Below are positions 57,271 through 64,000 of a stretch of 64,000 nt of DNA, piece after piece. The translations under genes and the position numbers were made by a program. The DNA is from Gordionus sp. m RMFG-2023 (taxonomy: Eukaryota > Nematomorpha > Gordioida > Chordodea > Parachordodidae), in NCBI RefSeq assembly GCF_954871325.1, contig NC_088775.1, positions 70,409,561-70,473,560 of the forward strand, given 5' to 3'. Under the pieces are notes generated by a model. The model worked only from the letters and a program-made list of their open reading frames with translations. It was not told the DNA's origin and searched no databases. How positions within the stretch are numbered: the stretch's first letter is position 1; each line of letters begins with the position of its first letter.

Positions 57271-58425
57271 TGAAGACCTAGTGTTGTTAAATAGTTGAGT
57301 TTTATCGACTCTGAACTCGAGCCGTAGTCGTATAATACGGCTCAGACTAGAGCGGCTCACTAAGCCATTTGAGCCGACTCCCGAGCCGATTTTATATTAA
57401 AAATTATAATAAAAGATATCAAATTTATAAAGAATTATACAAACTATTATTTTATATATATAATAGAGTTGTTAAAAGTTATTTTTTAAATGGATCTAGG
57501 TGCAGATACAAATACATCGTCTAAAAATGGATCTAGATGCAGAAATATACTTTAAAGATACATCTAGATACAGATACAAATTTTTGCATACTAATATACA
57601 GGGTTCGCCGTTGTTCTCGAACAGATACAGCAGATATAATCTTGATCTGTAAATATATTTGGGTTTATTTAGGGGATATATTATATGCCACAAGCTAAGA
57701 ATCCGTTTAATATATTATTTGGTGTTACTGTAATTATATATTTTAACCGACCCATAACAGCTTTATTACCCCAAGGTGACATATATTATAAACATCGTTA
57801 TTGCGTGGTGACTTCTCTATAGATTTCAGATAAATTTTATTTTATAACAAATACATTAAGGAACATATGTGCCAAATTTGAATCCTGAGGATATGTATAT
57901 TTTAGTAAAAGCAAAATATACTAGAGAATGATTTTTATATTTTTTGGGTAAAAAACAGTTTTTTGACAAAATAGAAAAACCAGGTAAGTTTTTTAAAAGA
58001 TGAACATAGGTATGAAATTAGATATAAAAATCACCAAATTTAAAATCTTTGTGCTCAAGGGTTAAAAAATTATTAGCGTTAACATTGTTACCCAGTCAAT
58101 CGCTTTACCCAGGTCTCCCCTACACAGAGAAAATTTTTTAAGAGATATATAATATAATATAACATGATATTGCATCAAACTTTAAAATTTTTTACATTAT
58201 TATTTATCTCATAAGAATTCAAGTAAAATTTCTTTTACCTGAGATTATACCTATATAAATCCTGCATAATAATTTAATTGTATGATAAATCAATTGAAAT
58301 TGATGCAATAATTTGTTTTTTGTTAATATATTTTCAATATTATAATTTTATATATGTATAAATAATGTAAAAAATATTATATAAACAATATTATATAAAC
58401 AATAATAGTATAATACATAAATTAT

Positions 58426-60516
58426 TTATTCCCAAATATTATCGGTAATAGTAAAAAGATTCACATCCCACGAATTTAACGACAGCGTCTGTTTAAGAAC
58501 GGATGAAGATATCCTATTTCTCTTCTTAGTCATTGTATCGACAGCTCTAGAAAGTTCTTTCACTTGATACGGATGTAGTTTGTTGTGCCATAAAATCTTT
58601 AGCTATTTTGGACAACCTTGGAAAACGATGAGTATACCGAGACCACCATCCCAAAACATTCTCGGTGGTCTGTGCAACTGGGTCTGATAAATAATCCTCT
58701 ATTTCCCCCATAGCAGGATTCACGGCTTCTTGGGCACAGCTAAAAATGAATATATAATTTATATATAAGTTAATAAATACTTACGTTCGCAATTCATTAA
58801 GTATATTTACTGACATTAAATGAGATTCATTTTCTTCATTAGTAAAATTATATCTATCCAAATTATTATTATCATCATTATATTGAATAAATAAATCTTT
58901 GAATCTTTCATAATATTCCGATGTATTCAAAATCGGCGGCAAATATTTTTTCTTAATCCTTGGATCAAGTATACCGCAAACGTAATTAGGAAATGATTCC
59001 ATAATTACAATGTAACTTTTACATTTTTCCAGCATTTTTGTAGCCCCACTTTTAATACAATTATTTGTACTAAATCTACATACAGACTCCAAATTAGTCT
59101 GTATTTTATCCATGTATAACATGGCCATACCGATATTACTGTGGCTCTCCTCACTTATTTTGCAGGTTATTTTATAAAATGGAAACAAAAATTGTTCCAA
59201 AAGCACCAAAAATTTAGATTCCTCGGTGTTTAAGCTAAAGTCTTTATCACCACTGTAATCTTTAGCTAGCTGGATAACGGCCTCGAGATTCTATTAAAAA
59301 TTAAAATATGTTAAATGTTATAATTAAAAATACCTTATTAATGGCTGTAATCATGATGTACTTGCTGTTCCACCTTGTGGCAACATCCATCGGTATTCTA
59401 ATACCCCCACTTATCTTCATGAATCCTTGCATTAATTTGGGGCTTCTGGCCCTAAATTTTTTCTAATGATGGGGAAAAATAATCCAGCCCGGATTTCACG
59501 ATAAGATTTATAGTATGGGCTAAGCATCGGTGATTATACATTTTTTTTTATAATTTTTTTCTATATATTCTATCAATAAATTAACTCCATGGATAACATT
59601 AGCCCCATTATCATTCGTTATGCTTATTACTTTGCTAATAATTTCATATTCCTCTAAAGTTGTTTTTATTATTTCAAAAATATCCTGACCACCATGGGGG
59701 TGTGGGAATATAAGAATATCTAATAAGAAATTCTTTATCATCCATGTTTTATCTATATAGTGGATTGTTAATGAACAAAACGTCATTTTATTTAATCCGG
59801 TCCAAATATCGGTTGTTAAGGAGACTTCACTACGAAGCTCGTGAAGATTGGTAATAATGTTTTTTTTTGCAGAGATGTATATATTATTGAGGTATTTAGT
59901 TGCAGTTTGCCTGCACCAAATCTTACAATTTTTATTTAGATATTTGAAAATATCTATAAAATATAAGCCTAAAGAATTAAACGATATATTTTGTTTAATT
60001 AGATATCGCAATATTAATTTATTAATATGCGTATTTTCATTAGCCGTTAATTTTCTTGATCCAAATAACGTTTCAGGTATATCATCTTGAAAATTATTAT
60101 TAATCGTTTCCGGGTGCACAGTCTGCATGTGCTTCTTCAAATTCGCTAAAAAAAATAAAGTATAAATTTATAAATTAACTCAATATATACTTGTAGCTGT
60201 ACTAGCCTGATAATGTTTATCACACAAATTATATTTACGTCTTGTTTTTTTTGGTGTAGTCTGGAAACTATTTTTAAAATTATAATTCTCCAATCGAATG
60301 GTTCTAGATAAATTATCAAGGTCAGAACCGAATACTGAATTATTAAGTATTTCCTAAATAAAATATAATTAGGAGGATATTTTATAAATTATTATCAGAA
60401 AAAAAAATTAAAATTTTTACAAAATAAATTTATGAAAATTATAATAAACACCGGAGTATTGAAAGGTTAAAATTATTAAAGTCTACCTCTCCAATGGAAA
60501 TAATAGAATCATCCAT
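58426..60516 (-). pseudogene. hAT transposase with BED finger, five exons, two frameshifts
   Basis: Exons on the minus strand: 60516-60487 (MDDSIISIGE), 60353-60191, 60145-59334, 59290-58785 and 58739-58426, with GT...AG introns of 133, 45, 43 and 45 nt. Splicing exons 2 and 3 creates the BED finger YNLCDKHYQ...TTNLKKHMQTVHPE. Exon 3 holds SLTTDIWTGLNKMTFCSLTI and the VISITNDNGANV block with catalytic-region Asp residues, then CLAHTINLIVKSGLDYF. Exon 4 has LLEQFLFPFYKIT and ILDPRIKKKYLPPIL. Exon 5 has LGWWSRYTHRFPRLSKIAKD and VSSERTFSRAVDTM, the hAT dimerisation domain, ending at TAA 58426-58428. One frame change lies in an A run near 59545 and another near 58551 in the SSERTF block, so the gene is only just broken. 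A 145-bp tandem duplication repeats exon 1 at about 60621-60670; exon 1 itself is the least certain. Confidence 0.85.
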
Positions 60517-60539
60517 AAAATAAAAAAATTAATATTTTT

Positions 60540-61190
60540 ATTGAAAATATTTAAAAAAATATAAAATTATAAATATGAAAATTTTTTAACAAAAAAATAT
60601 TTTTATGAGGATAAAATTATTAAAGTCTACCTCTCCAATGGAAATAATAGAATCATCCATAAAATAAAAAAATTAATATTTTTATTGAAAATTTTGTATA
60701 TAAGAAAATATTTAAAAAAATTAATATTTTTATTGAAAATTTTGTATATAAGAAAATATTTAAAAAAATATAAAATTATAAATATGAAATTTTTTAACAA
60801 AAAATTAATATTTTTATTATTTAAAATAATCTAATTTTTTGGGAAAAAAAAGGAAAGGGAGGGGAGGGGAGGGAATAGAATTGGATTGGAAGTTAAAAAA
60901 AAACAAAAAATAAGTAAAAAACGGAAGTTATTAATATAAAAAAAATAAAACTTAAATTTTAACATGCCAGCCAGCCGGCAAAAGGATTCAAAAGAATATA
61001 AATAATTGTTATTTTTTTCGAAAAATTTTTTTTTAAAAAAAATATTAAATCAAGGAAGGAGGGGGAGGGGTATTTTTAGAACAAAATTATAATACTATAA
61101 TACATACTTTTAATAATTTTATATATTTTTTTATTATATTTTATTCTAGGAATTTAATAAATTAATCTTAAAGTTTGATATATCATGTTG
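60540..61190. other. hAT 5' region with local duplications; no further gene
   Basis: Contains tandem copies of AAAATTAATATTTTTATTGAAAATTTTG with AAGTCTACCTCTCC, then a G-rich patch GGAAAGGGAGGGGAGGGGAGGG (about 60850-60875) and GGAAGGAGGGGGAGGGG (about 61055-61071). No frame. Confidence 0.5.
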
Positions 61191-61835
61191 TATATCTCTT
61201 AAAAATTTTTCTCTATGTAGGGGAGACCGGGGTAAAGCGATTGACGGGGTAACAATGTTAACACGAATAACTTTTAAACCCTTGAGCACAAAGATTATAA
61301 ATTTGGTGTGAAGATGAATTTTTATATTTAATAATTTCTTACCTATGTTCATCTTTTAAAAAACTTACCTGGTTTTATCTATTTTGTCAAAATGTTTTTT
61401 ACCCCAAAAATATAAAAATCATTCTCTAGTATATTTTGCTTTTACTAAAATATACATATCCTCAGGATTCAAAATTTGGCACACATGTTCCTTAATGTAA
61501 TGTATTAGTTATAAAATAAAATTTATCCGACATCTAAGCTATACTAGAAGCCACGCAATAACGATGTTTATAATATATGTCACCTTGGGGTAAAGCTGTT
61601 ATGGGTCGGTTAAAATATATAATTCAGTAACACCAAATAATAAAAAAAAGTATATTTTAACAACTTTGTATAATTCTTTATATATTTGATATCTTTCTTT
61701 TATATATAAAATATTTTTAAATATAAAATCAGCTCAGAATTCGGCTCAAACGGCTGATTGAGCCGCTCAATGCTGAGCCGTTTATTACGACTAAAAACTC
61801 GACTCGAGTGGCGACTTAGCCGTTTAACAACACTA

Positions 61836-61890
61836 TGAAGACCTTCAGTCTAAAGATATTAAAATTAGCTTTTATTTGATACCCATATCT
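61836..61890. repeat. Satellite monomer remainder
   Basis: TGAAGACC duplicate and the continuation of the satellite cut at 57278, then interrupted again at 61893. Confidence 0.8.
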
Positions 61891-61904
61891 AGTGTTGTTA
61901 ATTA

Positions 61905-62165
61905 GTCGAGTTCTTTCGACTACGACTAATAGTCGTAGTCATGGAAATCGACTAAAAACTTTAGCGACTAAATTAGTCTATTAGTCGACTAATTTGGTCG
62001 ACTAAAACGACTAATTAGTCGACCTAAAACGACTAATTAGTCGACCTAAAACGACTAATTAGTCGACTAAAACGACTAATATAGTCGACTAAAACGACTA
62101 ACATAGTCGACTAAAACGACTAACATATAGTCGACTAAAACGACTAATTTAGTCGACTAAGTTGA
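61905..62165. repeat. AGTCGACTAAAACGACTA subterminal tandem repeat
   Basis: About nine copies of a 20-22 bp unit ACGACTAATTAGTCGACTAAA, itself partly palindromic (TAGTCGACTA). Analogous to the CGGCTC/GAGCCG repeats of the related elements. Confidence 0.85.
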
Positions 62166-62189
62166 TTTTTTTAGTTAGCAGCATATATA

Positions 62190-63815
62190 GGTTAAAGGTA
62201 AAAATATATATCGTAAACATATTAAGTTAAAATTTCAGTGAAGATGTACCATACATAAGTGACAATTGTCATAATCGTTATTTTTGAACTTTTTTGAATT
62301 TTTTCAAAGCAAATAGGTAAAAATATATATTGTAAAGATGTTAAAATAAAATTTCAGTGAAGATGTACCATAGATAGGTGACAATTGTCATAATCGTTAT
62401 TTGTGAACTTTTTTGAATTTTTTTAAAACAAATAGGTAAAAATATATATTGTAAAGATGTTAAAATAAAATTTCAGTGAAGATGTACCATAGAAAGGTGA
62501 CAATTGTCATATTCGTTATTTTTTAACTTTTTGGAATTTTTTTAAAGTAAATAGGTAAAAATATATATTGTAAAGATGTTAAAATAAAATTTCAGTGAAG
62601 ATGTACCATAGATAGGTGACAATTGTCATAATCATTATTTGTGAACTTTTTTGAATTTTTTCAAAGCAAATAGGTAAAAATATATATTGTAAAGATGTTA
62701 AAATAAAATTTCAATGAAGATGTACCATAGATAGGTGACAATTGTCATAATCGTTATTTGTGAACTTTTTTGAATTTATTTAAAACAAATAGGTAAAAAT
62801 ATATATTGTAAAGATGTTAAAATAAAATTTCAGTGAAGATGTACCATAGAAAGGTGACAATTGTCATATTCGTTATTTTTGAACTTTTTTTAATTTTTTT
62901 AAAGTAAATAGGTAAAAATATATATTGTAAAGATGTTAAAATAAAATTTCAGTGAAGATGTACCATAGATAGGTGACAATTGTCATAATCGTTATTTGTG
63001 AACTTTTTTGAAATTTTTTAAAACAAATAGGTTAAAATATATATTGTAAAGATGTTAAAATAAAATTTCAGTGAAGATGTACCATAGATAGGTGACAATT
63101 ATCATATTCGTTATTTTTGAACTTTTTTGAATTTTTTTAAAGTAAATAGGTAAAAATATATATTGTAAAGATGTTAAAATAAAATTTCAGTGAAGATGTA
63201 CCATAGATAGGTGACAATTGTCATAATCGTTATTTGTGAACTTTTTTGAATTTTTTTAAAACAAATAGGTAAAAATATATATTGTAAAGATGTTAAAATA
63301 AAATTTCAGTGAAGATGTACCATAGAAAGATGACGATTGTCATAATCGATATTTTTGAACTTTTTTAAAGTAAATAGGTAAAAATATATATTGTAAAGAT
63401 GTTAAAATAAAATTTCAATGAAGATTTACCATAGAAAAGTGACAATTGTCATAATCATTATTTGTGAACTTTTTTGAATTTTTTCAAAGCAAATAGGTAA
63501 AAATTTATATTGTAAAGATGTTAAAATAAAATTTCAGTGAAGATGTACCATAGAAAGGTGACAATTGTTATAATCGTTATTTTTGAACTTTTTTTAAAGT
63601 AAATAGGTAAAAATATATATTGTAAAGATGTTAAAATAAAATTTCAGTGAAGATGTACCATAGAAAGGTGACAATTGTCATAATCGTTATTTTTGAACTT
63701 TTTTTAAAGTAAATAGGTAAAAATATATATTGTAAAGGTGTTAAAATAAAATTTCAGTGAAGATGTACCATAGAAGAATGATAATTGTCATAATCGTTAT
63801 TTAAAATATTTTCGA
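62190..63815. repeat. 119-bp satellite inside the element
   Basis: Fourteen monomers: the TGTAAAGATG landmark lies at 62331, 62450, 62569, 62688, 62807, 62926, 63045, 63164, 63283, 63392, 63511, 63621 and 63731, preceded by a diverged first unit at about 62212. The period is 119 bp, falling to 109-110 in three late units that lack part of the GAATTTTTT block. Each unit has TTTCAGTGAAGATGTACCATAGA and the 12-bp palindrome TGACAATTGTCA. No gene. Confidence 0.95.
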
Positions 63816-64000
63816 ATTTTTAAAAGTGCTAACGGATCTTTGAAAAATTTTAACAATAGGAAGGCTAACAAACTTTTAATTTTTATTTTTCATTTAAAAT
63901 TCATTAGATAAACATTAAAAAATATATTCTTATAAAAAAAATTTTAAATACCAGATTATCGATAACTGTTTCGGATGTTATCGTCGGAAAAATTAATGAG

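Larger units (their letters stand above)
57279..61835 (-). mobile_element. hAT transposon of the TAGTGTTG family, 8-bp TSD
   Basis: 4,557 bp beginning TAGTGTTGTTAAATAG and ending with the complement TTAACAACACTA, with an exact 8-bp TSD TGAAGACC (57271-57278, 61836-61843) in a satellite monomer. Inverted ends are unusually long: 57279-57480 pairs with 61660-61835, and 57705-58150 pairs with about 61190-61650 (TGTTATGGGTCGGTTAAAATATA, GGGGAGACC...GGGTAAAGCGATTGAC). The left side has about 220 extra bases at 57481-57704 with GGATCTAGATGCAGATAC-type repeats. A multi-exon transposase gene lies at 58426-60516. This is the only TAGTGTTG element here with coding capacity. Confidence 0.9.
61892..64000. 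mobile_element. TAGTGTTG-family element, left part, runs off the window
   Basis: Starts TAGTGTTGTTAATTAGTCGAG after the satellite sequence ATACCCATATC. A long subterminal repeat of CGACTAAAACGACTAATTAGT follows, then a 119-bp satellite. No coding region before the window ends; the other terminus and TSD are not visible. Confidence 0.65.

Noticed and set aside
62190-63815. CRISPR-like array with palindromic repeats
   Set aside because: The 119-bp monomers are homogeneous throughout, without variable spacers.

Overview
The window is eukaryotic, very AT-rich, and built almost entirely of transposable elements nested in one another. I see no rRNA, no CRISPR and no operon-like gene layout. The eukaryotic signs are GT...AG introns of about 40-57 nt, hAT, Harbinger, Tc1/mariner and Gypsy elements, and long arrays of tandem repeats. 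The species cannot be named from the sequence. An AT-rich invertebrate, fungus-like organism or protist with very short introns would all fit.

Layout. 1-2,418: a decayed hAT end, then a hAT-type MITE (1211-2418, 8-bp TSD) sharing its GC-rich subterminal repeats. 2,578-10,645: a large inverted-repeat structure holding a Harbinger-like transposase relic (8680-9027), invaded by a 3.6-kb foldback element (3873-7464, 8-bp TSD). 10,724-17,970: an old Gypsy-like composite bounded by CCCCG, containing a reverse-transcriptase relic. That relic is split by a hAT-type element (14192-17117) that carries no transposase but holds an array of phase-symmetric mini-exons. 18,505-20,486: a Tc1/mariner element with a broken transposase. 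21,041-29,024: interspersed repeat 'family A', split by Gypsy-2 (22216-28243). 29,025-30,690: a 240-bp G-tract satellite. 30,700-36,478: more family A copies, a possible three-exon gene and a tRNA-like head. 36,539-42,355: a whole-looking Gypsy (Gypsy-1) with a 1365-residue Gag-Pol. 42,361-46,376: a foldback structure whose arms are a dimeric satellite. 46,377-51,142: a decayed Gypsy relative (Gypsy-3). 51,490-57,270: satellite blocks around a MULE-like foldback (52201-54969, 9-bp TSD). 57,279-61,835: a hAT element with a multi-exon transposase gene. 61,893-64,000: the start of another hAT-type element filled with a 119-bp satellite.

How the parts relate. At least six elements share the terminus TAGTGTTGTTAA. 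Four of them have exact 8-bp TSDs and one has a TSD matching at 7 of 8 positions. They range from 186-bp MITEs to the 4.6-kb element at 57279-61835, which is the only one here with a transposase and so the likely source of movement for the rest. The order of nesting gives relative ages: the satellites and family A are the oldest host layer, the Gypsy-like composite, the RT relic and Gypsy-2 came later, and Gypsy-1 and the TAGTGTTG insertions are among the youngest.

Most unusual items: the mini-exon array at 15087-16043, in which all eight exons are open, multiples of three and phase 1-1; a primer-binding site in Gypsy-2 that spans a complete tRNA-Phe-like sequence; short Gag proteins with a membrane-type N-terminus in two Gypsy copies; extra small ORFs in Gypsy-1 and Gypsy-2; and two unrelated foldback structures built from tandem units.
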